From contig CAMWOD010000020.1 of NCBI GenBank assembly GCA_947175715.1, positions 1-9,471 of the forward strand: a DNA stretch of 9,471 nt, in the 5' to 3' direction. A program made the translations under genes and the position numbers. The DNA comes from an uncultured Porphyromonadaceae bacterium (GTDB lineage: Bacteria; Bacteroidota; Bacteroidia; Bacteroidales; Muribaculaceae). Shown here one piece after another: positions 1-6,621 of the stretch (position 1 is the first letter of the stretch; each line of letters opens with the position of its first letter). Below the pieces are notes generated by a model that saw only the letters and a list, made by a program, of their open reading frames with translations, was not told where the DNA came from and ran no database searches.

Positions 1-7
1 TACGATT

Positions 8-1045
8 ATGAATAAGTATTTAATGCAAATAGCTTCGGCGGTAATGATGGTGGCCGCCTCGTGTACTGCAAGTGCGGCTCCAGCAGGCTACACTGTTACA
101 GTCGATGTAGATTCTGACGACAATGGCGAAACAGTTTACATCGTTGACTACGACAATGGTGAAAAACTCGACTCGGCCGTTGTAGTAGGAGGACAGGCAA
201 AATTTGCCGGGCACCTTGAGAATCCTGCGTTAGTGCGTCTTTTCATCGGAGGTCAAAGAGCAGGCACTTTCATCCTTGAGCCTGGCGACATCCGTCTTGG
301 TGAGAAGGTGGCTGCAGGCACTCCTCTCAATACTAAGATGGATGAGTTGAGCGCAAAATTAGAGAAGATAGAGGCTGAGTATGCCTCGCTCCCCGCTGAT
401 GCCACTGACGAAACACGTCAGGCTGTGGTTGACAGCTATGACGGCCTTCTCGACGATACGATGAATGCCAATATGGATAATCCTATTGGATATTATCTAT
501 TCTTGCAGAAGGGTATGGAGCTTACACTTCCAGAGCTTGAGGAGACATTGGCCAAATATCCCAATATGGCTAAGTATCAGCGTGTACAGAAGATGCTTGC
601 TTCGGCTCGCACCAAGGACGCCACCTCGGAGGGTAAGCAATTTGTCGACTTCACAGTGGAGTCGCCCGACGGTGTGCATAAGCTTAGCGACTTTGTAGGC
701 AAAGGTAAGCCAGTACTTGTTGATTTCTGGGCAAGCTGGTGTGGGCCTTGTCGACGCGAGATGCCTACGCTGAAGCGTATTTACAGTGAATTTGGTCCTA
801 CCAAGGGTCTTGAGGTGCTCGGAGTGGCTGTGTGGGATGAAGTTCCCAACACTCTTAAGGCTATCGAGGAGTTGCAACTCCCCTGGCCGCAGATTATCGA
901 TGCTAAGACAATACCAACCGATGCTTACGGTATAGAAGGTATACCTTGTATAATACTGTTTGGCCCTGACGGCAAGATACTTGTGCGCGGCAAGCAGGGT
1001 GAAGATCTCTACAAGGCGGTAAGCGCAGCGCTTAGCGATCTATAA
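8..1045 (+). CDS. Secreted TlpA-like thioredoxin-fold protein with N-terminal DUF4369-like domain
   Basis: Probable periplasmic thiol-disulfide oxidoreductase of 345 aa. An N-terminal Sec signal peptide (about residues 1-23, cut near ASA|AP) is followed by a beta-rich segment (about 27-105) resembling the DUF4369 domain common in Bacteroidales, then a charged helical linker (about 105-205). A TlpA/AhpC-type thioredoxin domain fills about 208-345. The redox motif is WCGPC, with C245 and C248, and the cis-proline is P313 in GIPC. An extra Cys, C314, directly follows the cis-proline. Family members usually reduce periplasmic disulfides, for example in cytochrome c maturation or envelope stress; the substrate here is unknown. 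Cys19 lies in the signal peptide but lacks a good lipobox. The ATG at 8 is chosen because the signal peptide starts there. Only 7 nt precede it in the window and that frame stays open, so an upstream start cannot be excluded. The next gene follows after 33 nt and may be cotranscribed. Confidence 0.9.
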   Translation: MNKYLMQIASAVMMVAASCTASAAPAGYTVTVDVDSDDNGETVYIVDYDNGEKLDSAVVVGGQAKFAGHLENPALVRLFIGGQRAGTFILEPGDIRLGEKVAAGTPLNTKMDELSAKLEKIEAEYASLPADATDETRQAVVDSYDGLLDDTMNANMDNPIGYYLFLQKGMELTLPELEETLAKYPNMAKYQRVQKMLASARTKDATSEGKQFVDFTVESPDGVHKLSDFVGKGKPVLVDFWASWCGPCRREMPTLKRIYSEFGPTKGLEVLGVAVWDEVPNTLKAIEELQLPWPQIIDAKTIPTDAYGIEGIPCIILFGPDGKILVRGKQGEDLYKAVSAALSDL

Positions 1046-1078
1046 CGCCAATCAACCAATCTTTATCACTACTGTAAA

Positions 1079-1708
1079 ATGAAAAAAATCATCACTTCAA
1101 TATTTGTTGCCATTGCAATGCTCGCTGCGATGGCGCCAGCAGCATCAGCGCAATTTCGCTATGGAGCAACATTGGGAGCCGACTTTTCAACTCTTAAATT
1201 CAAGCAGGACCTGATCACCATTGATCGATGCGTGGGTCCCGAAGCTGGTATTACCACCGAGATGATGTTTCCCGGTATAGGCTTCGGCCTTGGTTCGGGC
1301 ATCCTCTACCAGATGAAGGGTGCTAACCTGCATTTAGGTGAGAAAAAAGTGTGGGAAGGTTACGGCAACGAACGAGCTTTTCTCCACTATCTGCATATCC
1401 CTGTCAATTTGAAATTTAAGTGGACAAGGATGAATGGGCTGGAGGATTACGTTGCACCTTTTGTTTACGGTGGTCCATCAATAGGTTTTCTCTTAGGACA
1501 CAGCCATATCCCCGCACTTAAGTACCCCCTGGCCGATATCGGACTTGAGGTAGGCTTCGGCGTGGAGGTGCTAAAAAAATGGCAGATAAGCGCTGTACAC
1601 AATTGGGGTGTGACTTATTGCGCCCAAACGAAGTTGCTTGACGACTTCTCGGCTAAGAACCGCTCATGGTCAGTGAGATTGGTGTACTTTTTTTCACGCA
1701 AAAAGTAA
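1079..1708 (+). CDS. Outer-membrane beta-barrel protein (PorT / OMP_b-brl_2 type)
   Basis: Predicted small outer-membrane barrel of 209 aa. Residues 1-24 form a signal peptide (MKKII..., cut at ASA|QF). The rest alternates short amphipathic strands with glycine-rich turns. Typical of Bacteroidota porin-family barrels are a strand reading LHIPVNLKFKW near the middle, then a YGGPSIGFLLG strand-turn. The last strand (SVRLVYFF) ends in aromatic residues, as outer-membrane proteins usually do. The size fits an 8-stranded barrel. No substrate or specific role can be read from the sequence, and the family includes PorT, a T9SS-associated protein, as well as many uncharacterised barrels. The start is the ATG opening the signal peptide. 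The gene lies 33 nt after the thioredoxin-like gene and 71 nt before the sorting-domain gene, all on the same strand. Confidence 0.85.
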   Translation: MKKIITSIFVAIAMLAAMAPAASAQFRYGATLGADFSTLKFKQDLITIDRCVGPEAGITTEMMFPGIGFGLGSGILYQMKGANLHLGEKKVWEGYGNERAFLHYLHIPVNLKFKWTRMNGLEDYVAPFVYGGPSIGFLLGHSHIPALKYPLADIGLEVGFGVEVLKKWQISAVHNWGVTYCAQTKLLDDFSAKNRSWSVRLVYFFSRKK

Positions 1709-1727
1709 TGACCACTTGATGGCCGGT

Positions 1728-1748
1728 ATTTTCAGCATTACTGAAAAA
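1728..1748 (+). other. Short AT-rich hairpin between barrel gene and sorting-domain gene
   Basis: TTTTCAG (1729-1735) and CTGAAAA (1741-1747) form a perfect 7-bp stem around a 5-nt loop. The stem is AT-rich and no T-tract follows, so it is a poor terminator candidate. It could lie in the leader of the next gene or be chance. Confidence 0.3.
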
Positions 1749-1756
1749 TCACAATT

Positions 1757-1785
1757 AACTATATGAACATAAGAACTATATGAAC
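1757..1785 (+). repeat. 12-bp direct repeat spanning the start codon, with overlapping 6-codon leader ORF
   Basis: AACTATATGAAC occurs at 1757-1768 and again at 1774-1785, a 17-nt period. The second copy holds the ATG (1780) of the downstream gene, so the start-codon context is duplicated. Translation from the first ATG (1763) gives MNIRTI and stops at TGA 1781-1783, which overlaps the real ATG as ATGA. The arrangement is read directly from the sequence; any role in translational coupling is inference. Confidence 0.75.
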
Positions 1786-2247
1786 CTTAAATCTAAAATT
1801 TTACTGCTACTGGCATTTGGCCCATGCGCAGTGAACGCCCAACAGGTATGGCACGCTGTTGTATCGGAAAGTGAGAAGGTGCCCGTTGATGAGATAGAAT
1901 ACATAGTGAGCAGACCCGAAGCAAGATCGCTCGACATTGTGCTCAATGATGGAGCAACAGTATACGAGGGTATACCTTCGTTGCAGTTTGAATACAGCGA
2001 GCGAGCTGGTCTAACATCTCCACATAGCGATGATGAAACGATACTCGGACCGTATGACAACGTTATCACTGTAAAGGGTTTGGCCGAAGGTAGCCAAATC
2101 AAGTTGTACAACCCGATGGGGCAGCTCGTAGATGTGTATACTTCGGGAGGGAAACAACAATCCATAGATATTGATTTGAGCCAATATCAGCCAGGTGTGT
2201 ATGTGCTCAAAACCCGTAACTCTGCAGTGAAATTTGTAAAACGCTAA
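1780..2247 (+). CDS. Small secreted protein with T9SS type-A C-terminal sorting domain
   Basis: A 155-aa protein with an N-terminal signal peptide (about 1-20, VNA|QQ) and a C-terminal domain (about 95-155) of the type-A T9SS sorting family. Visible marks are KLYNPMGQLVDVY, then DLSQYQPGVYVLK, and a basic end, VKFVKR. In T9SS-bearing bacteria such domains direct export across the outer membrane and are usually removed or attached to the surface. The middle (about 30-75) contains VPVDEIEYI and a beta-rich stretch ending SLQFEY. This resembles the short 'regulated-position' repeats (…DVDSITF-like) seen in many Bacteroidales secreted proteins. No enzyme domain is present, so the protein is mostly signal plus sorting domain. 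It ends 6 nt before the GH18 gene, suggesting cotranscription and perhaps translational coupling. Many gut Bacteroidales keep such domains without a clear T9SS, so surface export is not proven. Confidence 0.8.
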   Translation: MNLKSKILLLLAFGPCAVNAQQVWHAVVSESEKVPVDEIEYIVSRPEARSLDIVLNDGATVYEGIPSLQFEYSERAGLTSPHSDDETILGPYDNVITVKGLAEGSQIKLYNPMGQLVDVYTSGGKQQSIDIDLSQYQPGVYVLKTRNSAVKFVKR

Positions 2248-2253
2248 AATCCC

Positions 2254-3483
2254 ATGAAAACCACTAATTTGCTTATGGGCTTAGCGCTTGCAGCCCTCAC
2301 AGTAGCACCAGCCAGTGCTCAGTATCTCATTACTCTTAATGACATGACACGCATCACCCTCGATGACCCTAATCTTACTTTTGTGGGAGAAGGGCAGGAT
2401 GATGCCGCCATACAAGTAGGCGATGAGACAGTACCTTTGGCGCAAATATCGTCGATTACACCAGCCGATCCTGATGCTCAAAAACCTTACGTGATTGCAT
2501 ATCATCCTTATTATGCTGGGTCTGATCAACTTCCCCCGGCCGATAAACTAACTCACGTCAATTATAGCTTTGCTGAGGTGGTGGTGAAAGATGGGGTGTA
2601 TAACGGATTCAAGCTGCAAGGCAGTTTTGCCACAATGCGCCGTACCCTCAATCTTAAAAATGATAATCCCAACCTGAAGGTGATGCTTTCATTCACTCAC
2701 TCAGTTGTGACGATCGGCAATAAGCAAGATGGAGGATTCTCAGCGATAGCCGCAAGCGATGAATATCGCAAGAAATTTGCTCAGGATTGTGTGGACTACA
2801 TGGAGCAATATGGCATAGATGGTATCGACCTCGACTGGGAGTTTCCCGGATTGTCGTGGAGTGGCGCTGCTTGCGATCCAGCTCACGATGTTGACAACTA
2901 TACACTGCTTGTGAAGCAAATGCGCGAAACATTCGGCGATCGCTATCTGCTTACGTTTGCCGGATATTGCATGAATGTGCGTGGGTCGGGTAATAATCGT
3001 AAATATATCGATGTCAAAGCTGTTGAGCCATATGTCGACTTTGTCAACATCATGACCTACGACTTTGCATCGGCTCCGGGTTACCACAACGCTATCAAGC
3101 ACTCGTCGTCGTACTGGGATATAGTGCGTACGATTGCCGACTACCGCAAGGCTGGTTTCCCGATGGAGAAGATTGTGCTGGGCATACCATTCTACTTGCG
3201 TCACGACTGGGATTCAACCATGACTTACCCCAAGATCATGGCTTTGAAAGAGAGCGATGGGTATAAAGTTGACAACTGGAATGAGACAGCCCAGGTGCCC
3301 TACGTAACTCTTAATGGCAAGTTCTATGGCTCTTACGATAATCCACGTTCTATAGAGCGCAAGGCTAAGTATGCTGCCGAGCAAGGGTTGCGAGGCTTGT
3401 TCTACTGGTGTACTTACGAGGATGATGCCAACCGTACTCTCACCAATGCGCTTTACAAGTACACGATGATGTATATGCGCTGA
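2254..3483 (+). CDS. Secreted glycoside hydrolase family 18 (chitinase / endo-N-acetylglucosaminidase-like)
   Basis: A 409-aa GH18 enzyme predicted to cleave beta-1,4 linkages next to N-acetylglucosamine, in chitin, peptidoglycan-type or N-glycan substrates, by substrate-assisted catalysis. A signal peptide (about 1-22, ASA|Q) is followed by a short beta-rich stretch (24-75) and then the TIM barrel from about residue 79 (YVIAYHPYY). The catalytic DxxDxDxE is complete as DGIDLDWE, residues 189-196, with E196 the proton donor. MTYD (267-270) supplies the conserved Tyr/Asp, GIPFY (310-314) marks barrel strand 7 and LFYW (382-385) strand 8 with its tryptophan. The usual SxGG on strand 3 is replaced by SFTHS (146-150), and the stretch between strands 7 and 8 looks too short for a chitinase insertion domain. 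No lipobox and no C-terminal sorting domain are seen. Chitinase versus endoglycosidase cannot be settled by eye. Confidence 0.92.
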   Translation: MKTTNLLMGLALAALTVAPASAQYLITLNDMTRITLDDPNLTFVGEGQDDAAIQVGDETVPLAQISSITPADPDAQKPYVIAYHPYYAGSDQLPPADKLTHVNYSFAEVVVKDGVYNGFKLQGSFATMRRTLNLKNDNPNLKVMLSFTHSVVTIGNKQDGGFSAIAASDEYRKKFAQDCVDYMEQYGIDGIDLDWEFPGLSWSGAACDPAHDVDNYTLLVKQMRETFGDRYLLTFAGYCMNVRGSGNNRKYIDVKAVEPYVDFVNIMTYDFASAPGYHNAIKHSSSYWDIVRTIADYRKAGFPMEKIVLGIPFYLRHDWDSTMTYPKIMALKESDGYKVDNWNETAQVPYVTLNGKFYGSYDNPRSIERKAKYAAEQGLRGLFYWCTYEDDANRTLTNALYKYTMMYMR

Positions 3484-3503
3484 TGCAAAATAGCTATAGA
3501 TAG

Positions 3504-3542
3504 AAAAAGACCGGAGGTCCAAATGGATCTCCGGTCTTTTTT
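3504..3542. terminator. Bidirectional rho-independent terminator
   Basis: GACCGGAGGTCC (3509-3520) pairs with GGATCTCCGGTC (3525-3536) with one G-U wobble and a 4-nt AAAT loop. The stem is flanked by an A tract on the left and a T tract on the right, so both strands get a U-run. It sits between the convergent GH18 gene and plsC, and can end both transcripts. Confidence 0.92.
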
Positions 3543-3560
3543 ATTGAGTATTTGTGATTT

Positions 3561-4283
3561 CTAATCTTGCTCAGGGAGTGCTGAGAGTATTGCCGCGCGT
3601 GTCGATTCCATTGATTGGGCCAACTGATGCTCGTCGGTGGGCGCGGGCATAGGCTTGTGAATGGTGAGGGTGATGTGACCCCAGTGCGGCAACTTCTTAA
3701 AACGGGGCATTACGGCAAATGCACCGTCGATGGTGATTGGCACCATGGGGAGTCCGAACTCCGCAGCGAGTTTATAAGCTCCACGCTTAAAGGCTCGCAT
3801 CTTTCCATTCCATGTCCTTGCTCCCTCGGGAAATACCACGAGCGACATGCCTCCACGTAGTTGCCGCTCGGCTGTCTCCATTGTGTGGCGCACTGCCGAG
3901 GGTGACGAGTTGTCGACGTAGATGTGTCCTGAAACTCGGCAGCTGTAACCTACCAGGGGTATCTTCTCGAGACTCTTTTTCATCATCCAGCGAAACTGGT
4001 GTCCTAAGAAGCCGTATACTGAAAATATGTCGTAAGCACCCTGATGATTGGCTACAAACATATACGAGGTTTTGGGGTCGATGTTTTCGCGGCCTCTTAC
4101 GGTCACCCTTACGAGTGTGAGCCAACAGATGATTTTGGCCCAGATCACTGCCGGATAGTAGCCGAATATACGGTAGCCACCCAGTGCCGAACCAATGATG
4201 GTGGTGACAGCAGCAAGAATGGTGACTATAATACCCAGTGGTATCATGATGATACACTGGTAGATGCGATATAATATAAGCAT
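3561..4283 (-). CDS. plsC: 1-acyl-sn-glycerol-3-phosphate acyltransferase
   Basis: A 240-aa membrane acyltransferase that adds the second acyl chain to lysophosphatidic acid, giving phosphatidic acid at the inner membrane. The N-terminal 60 residues hold hydrophobic segments (about 8-34 and 42-58). Acyltransferase motif I is NHQGAYD with H80 and D85 (HX4D). Motif III is FPEGAR (151-156) with E153. Motif IV is the VPITIDGA stretch near 181-188. Length matches the family. The sn-2 lysophosphatidate role is the usual one, but relatives acylate other lipids such as ornithine or glycine lipids, which are known in Bacteroidetes, so the acceptor is not certain. The gene is the last in the minus-strand operon, starts 4 nt after the glyA stop, and is followed by the bidirectional terminator. 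Confidence 0.9.
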   Translation of the reverse strand: MLILYRIYQCIIMIPLGIIVTILAAVTTIIGSALGGYRIFGYYPAVIWAKIICWLTLVRVTVRGRENIDPKTSYMFVANHQGAYDIFSVYGFLGHQFRWMMKKSLEKIPLVGYSCRVSGHIYVDNSSPSAVRHTMETAERQLRGGMSLVVFPEGARTWNGKMRAFKRGAYKLAAEFGLPMVPITIDGAFAVMPRFKKLPHWGHITLTIHKPMPAPTDEHQLAQSMESTRAAILSALPEQD

Positions 4284-4287
4284 AAGT

Positions 4288-5568
4288 TTAATATGCGAAA
4301 ATGGGGTATTGGGCCATTGTTTCGTTGACTTTGCTTCTCACTGCCTCGATGGTGGCTTGATTTTCGTAGTCGGAAAGAACTGTGTCGATCATCTCCACGA
4401 TTTCACCCATCAGTGGCTCCTTGGCTCCGCGGGTGGTGATTGCGGGAGTACCGAAGCGTAGTCCTGAGGTTAGGAATGGTGAGCGTGAGTCAAATGGCAC
4501 CATATTCTTGTTGGTAGTGATGTCGGCTTCGACGAGTACTCGCTCAGCTACCTTACCTGTGAGATCGGGGAACTTGGTGCGAAGATCCACAAGCATGCAG
4601 TGGTTGTCGGTACCACCTGAAATGATCTTGTATCCCTTGTCGACAAATGCTTGAGCCATGGCAGCGGCATTGCGTTTTACTTGCATCTGGTACTCTTTAT
4701 ATGAAGGTTGGAGTGCCTCGCCGAACGCTACGGCCTTGGCGGCAATGACATGCTCGAGAGGGCCACCCTGCACGCCGGGGAATACAGCTGAGTCGAGTAT
4801 CGATGACATCATACGTATCTCACCCTTATTGTTGGTGCGACCCATGGGATTGGGGAAGTCCTCACCCATCAGAATGATACCGCCACGAGGGCCACGAAGT
4901 GTTTTGTGTGTGGTAGAGGTGACGATGTGAGCATATTTTACCGGGTTGTCGAGCAGTCCAGCGGCAATAAGACCGGCAGGGTGAGCCATGTCGACCATAA
5001 ATATCGCACCAATCTCGTCGGCGAGGCGGCGCATGCGGGCATAGTCCCATTCGCGAGAATAAGCACTTGCACCTCCAATGATGAGTTTCGGGCGCTCACG
5101 GCGTGCTACTTCCTCCATCTGCTCGTAGTCAACGAGCCCGGTTTCGGCATCAACGTTGTATTCCAATGCCTGAAACACCAATCCGGAGAAGTTTACTGGG
5201 CTACCGTGCGACAGGTGACCGCCGTGGGCAAGGTTGAGTCCCAAAAATTTGTCGCCGGGCTTCATCACGGCCATAAACACTGCCATGTTGGCTTGCGCGC
5301 CTGAGTGGGGCTGCACGTTGGCGTACTTAGCTCCAAACAATTCTTTGAGACGGTCGATGGCTATCTGCTCGGCCATGTCGACCACTTGGCAACCTCCATA
5401 GTAGCGGTGGCCAGGGTATCCTTCGGCATACTTGTTGGTAAGGCACGAGCCCATGGCACGCATCACTTGGTCGGATACAAAGTTTTCTGAAGCAATGAGT
5501 TCGATGCCTTTAAGCTGGCGTTGGTGTTCGAGCTCGATGATGTCGAAAATCTGATTGTCGGGAGTCAT
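4288..5568 (-). CDS. glyA: Serine hydroxymethyltransferase
   Basis: A 426-aa cytoplasmic PLP enzyme converting serine and tetrahydrofolate to glycine and 5,10-methylenetetrahydrofolate. Family signatures are LIASENF (24-30), YPGHRYYGG (51-59), the AHGGHLSHG loop (114-122), D193 and H196 in MVDMAHPAGL, the Schiff-base lysine K222 in THKTLRGPRGG, and TSGLRFGTPA (367-376) with the carboxylate-binding Arg. Length is typical. The reading frame is open upstream to an ATG at 5643, but that would overlap the flavin reductase gene and add 25 low-complexity residues. The ATG at 5568, giving MTPDNQIFDI, matches the family N-terminus and follows an A/T-rich leader of the Bacteroidota type. The 20-nt gap to the flavin reductase and 4-nt gap to plsC show operon membership. 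Its folate product feeds dTMP synthesis, which fits placement with pyrimidine genes. Confidence 0.97.
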   Translation of the reverse strand: MTPDNQIFDIIELEHQRQLKGIELIASENFVSDQVMRAMGSCLTNKYAEGYPGHRYYGGCQVVDMAEQIAIDRLKELFGAKYANVQPHSGAQANMAVFMAVMKPGDKFLGLNLAHGGHLSHGSPVNFSGLVFQALEYNVDAETGLVDYEQMEEVARRERPKLIIGGASAYSREWDYARMRRLADEIGAIFMVDMAHPAGLIAAGLLDNPVKYAHIVTSTTHKTLRGPRGGIILMGEDFPNPMGRTNNKGEIRMMSSILDSAVFPGVQGGPLEHVIAAKAVAFGEALQPSYKEYQMQVKRNAAAMAQAFVDKGYKIISGGTDNHCMLVDLRTKFPDLTGKVAERVLVEADITTNKNMVPFDSRSPFLTSGLRFGTPAITTRGAKEPLMGEIVEMIDTVLSDYENQATIEAVRSKVNETMAQYPIFAY

Positions 5569-5588
5569 TTTTAATTGATGTGTTATGA

Positions 5589-6155
5589 TTATTTTTTCTT
5601 TTTTCGTACTGAGAATCCGAAATGGCCTAATTTCTCTCCGCAAGCGTAATACCCTCCGTGAGAATAGCTGATAAGGCGTGCTGCTGCAAGGTCGAAGGCC
5701 CCTGTGTCGGGGTCGATGAGCGATGAGTCAGCTCGCACATTGAGCACTTCGGCTATAAACATGTCGTGTGAGCCCAAAGGCACTATCTCTCTCACTCGAC
5801 ACTCAATAGATAGTGGTGATTCCTTGACTGAAGGGCAGCTCACTTTAACACCAGGCTCAGGCGTGAGGCCTGTTTCAGCCCATTTGTCGAAGTCTCGGCC
5901 TGAACGAACACCGCACCAATCGGTAGCACGGGCAATCGACTCAGTGGTGAGGTTGATTGTAAACTCCATGTTGGAGCGTATCAGCTCGTGCGAGAAGCGC
6001 TCAGGTCTCACTGATATGTAACACATTGCGGGGTTGGTACAGATAGTACCGGTCCATGCTACGGTGATAAGATTGCTGCGCTGGGCGTCACCACAGCTCA
6101 CAAGCACCGCCGGTAGCGGATAGATCATTGTGCCGGGTTGCCAGTCGACTTTCAT
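5589..6155 (-). CDS. Flavin reductase-like FMN-binding split-barrel protein
   Basis: A 188-aa protein of the flavin reductase-like / flavoredoxin family (FMN-binding split barrel). These proteins bind FMN and often reduce it with NAD(P)H or pass electrons in small redox chains. Typical features are PLPAVLVSCGD (13-23), NLITVAWTGTICTNPAMCYISVRPERFSHELI (28-59, family core contacting FMN), EFTINLTTES (64-73), and a D-W-CG…SGRDFDKW segment (79-92) found in archaeal/Bacteroidetes members. The partner and substrate are unknown. It starts 5 nt after pyrI and ends 20 nt before glyA, inside the pyrimidine operon. The C-terminus is four lysines encoded by A-rich codons that include an A_AAA_AAG heptamer. 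A link to flavin-dependent nucleotide synthesis is only a guess. Confidence 0.88.
   Translation of the reverse strand: MKVDWQPGTMIYPLPAVLVSCGDAQRSNLITVAWTGTICTNPAMCYISVRPERFSHELIRSNMEFTINLTTESIARATDWCGVRSGRDFDKWAETGLTPEPGVKVSCPSVKESPLSIECRVREIVPLGSHDMFIAEVLNVRADSSLIDPDTGAFDLAAARLISYSHGGYYACGEKLGHFGFSVRKKKK
5598..5604 (-). other. Possible -1 ribosomal frameshift site, A_AAA_AAG
   Basis: Read on the minus strand, codons 184-186 of the flavin reductase are CGA AAA AAG, giving the slippery heptamer A_AAA_AAG in the phase used by the dnaX site. The zero-frame stop TAA lies two codons later (5591-5589). A -1 slip enters the glyA frame, which is open across the junction. It would read ten linker residues (EKIIITHQLK) before the GlyA methionine, giving a fusion of about 622 aa. 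I see no clear stimulating stem-loop or spacer-correct Shine-Dalgarno. The site may be a by-product of a lysine-rich tail. Confidence 0.35.
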
Positions 6156-6160
6156 GGAGC

Positions 6161-6619
6161 TTATACGTTGGCTTTGTCGTTGGTGGTGGTGTGTCCGCAG
6201 TAGTGGCAGCGTATCGTTACGGGGTTGCGTGAGATTACGTTAAACCTCGACCGCATCGGCTCGTTGTTGGAGATGCACTTGGGATTGTCGCATTTCACAA
6301 TGCCCACTATTGTGTCGGGGAGCACCACCTGGCGCTTCTCCACCACATTGAAGTCGCGTATTATATTGACCACGGCTGTTGGGGCTATCAGGGCAATGCG
6401 ATTGATGATCTCCTCAGGGAAAAACACATCGGCTACCTTGATAATACCTTTTGTGCCAAGACGCTGCGACTCAAGGTTGTTGCCTATGGTAAGCTGGGTG
6501 TCAAGATTCTCGATGCCCAGTATTCTCACTGCCTTGAATAGCATTGAAGATGGTATATGGTCAATCACTGTGCCCGAGCGCAGTGCGGCTACGGCAAGTT
6601 CTTTCTTTGATGTGGTCAT
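6161..6619 (-). CDS. pyrI: Aspartate carbamoyltransferase regulatory chain
   Basis: A 152-aa regulatory subunit of aspartate transcarbamoylase. It binds CTP/ATP through its N-terminal domain and holds the catalytic trimers through a C-terminal zinc domain. Matching features are the N-terminal segment KKELAVAALRSGTVIDHIP, GIIKVADVFFPEE (58-70), the nucleotide-domain end NIIRDFNVVEK, and four zinc cysteines C110, C115, C138 and C141, spaced as in E. coli PyrI. Length matches the family. The frame is open upstream to 6670, but the ATG at 6617-6619 places the start at MTTSKKELAV. It starts 2 nt after the pyrB stop and gives the family N-terminus. The presence of PyrI implies an allosteric class B-type ATCase with feedback by nucleotides. 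Confidence 0.97.
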   Translation of the reverse strand: MTTSKKELAVAALRSGTVIDHIPSSMLFKAVRILGIENLDTQLTIGNNLESQRLGTKGIIKVADVFFPEEIINRIALIAPTAVVNIIRDFNVVEKRQVVLPDTIVGIVKCDNPKCISNNEPMRSRFNVISRNPVTIRCHYCGHTTTNDKANV

Positions 6620-6621
6620 TG

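Noticed and set aside
50..70. Possible lipobox around Cys19 of the thioredoxin-like protein
   Set aside because: The residues before the Cys (VAAS) lack the usual Leu at -3, and a good signal peptidase I site (ASA|AP) follows, so a soluble periplasmic protein is more likely.
2740..3204. 154-codon open frame on the minus strand inside the GH18 gene
   Set aside because: It lies fully opposite a well-supported gene, and its translation shows no domain, signal or membrane pattern. It is an antisense shadow.
3787..4257. 156-codon minus-strand frame inside plsC
   Set aside because: It is an alternative frame of plsC with low-complexity His/Ser/Arg content and no recognisable motif.
5569..5643. 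Upstream extension of the glyA reading frame to an ATG at 5643
   Set aside because: It would overlap the end of the flavin reductase gene and add 25 residues unlike SHMT. The ATG at 5568 gives the family N-terminus. The open frame matters only for the frameshift idea.
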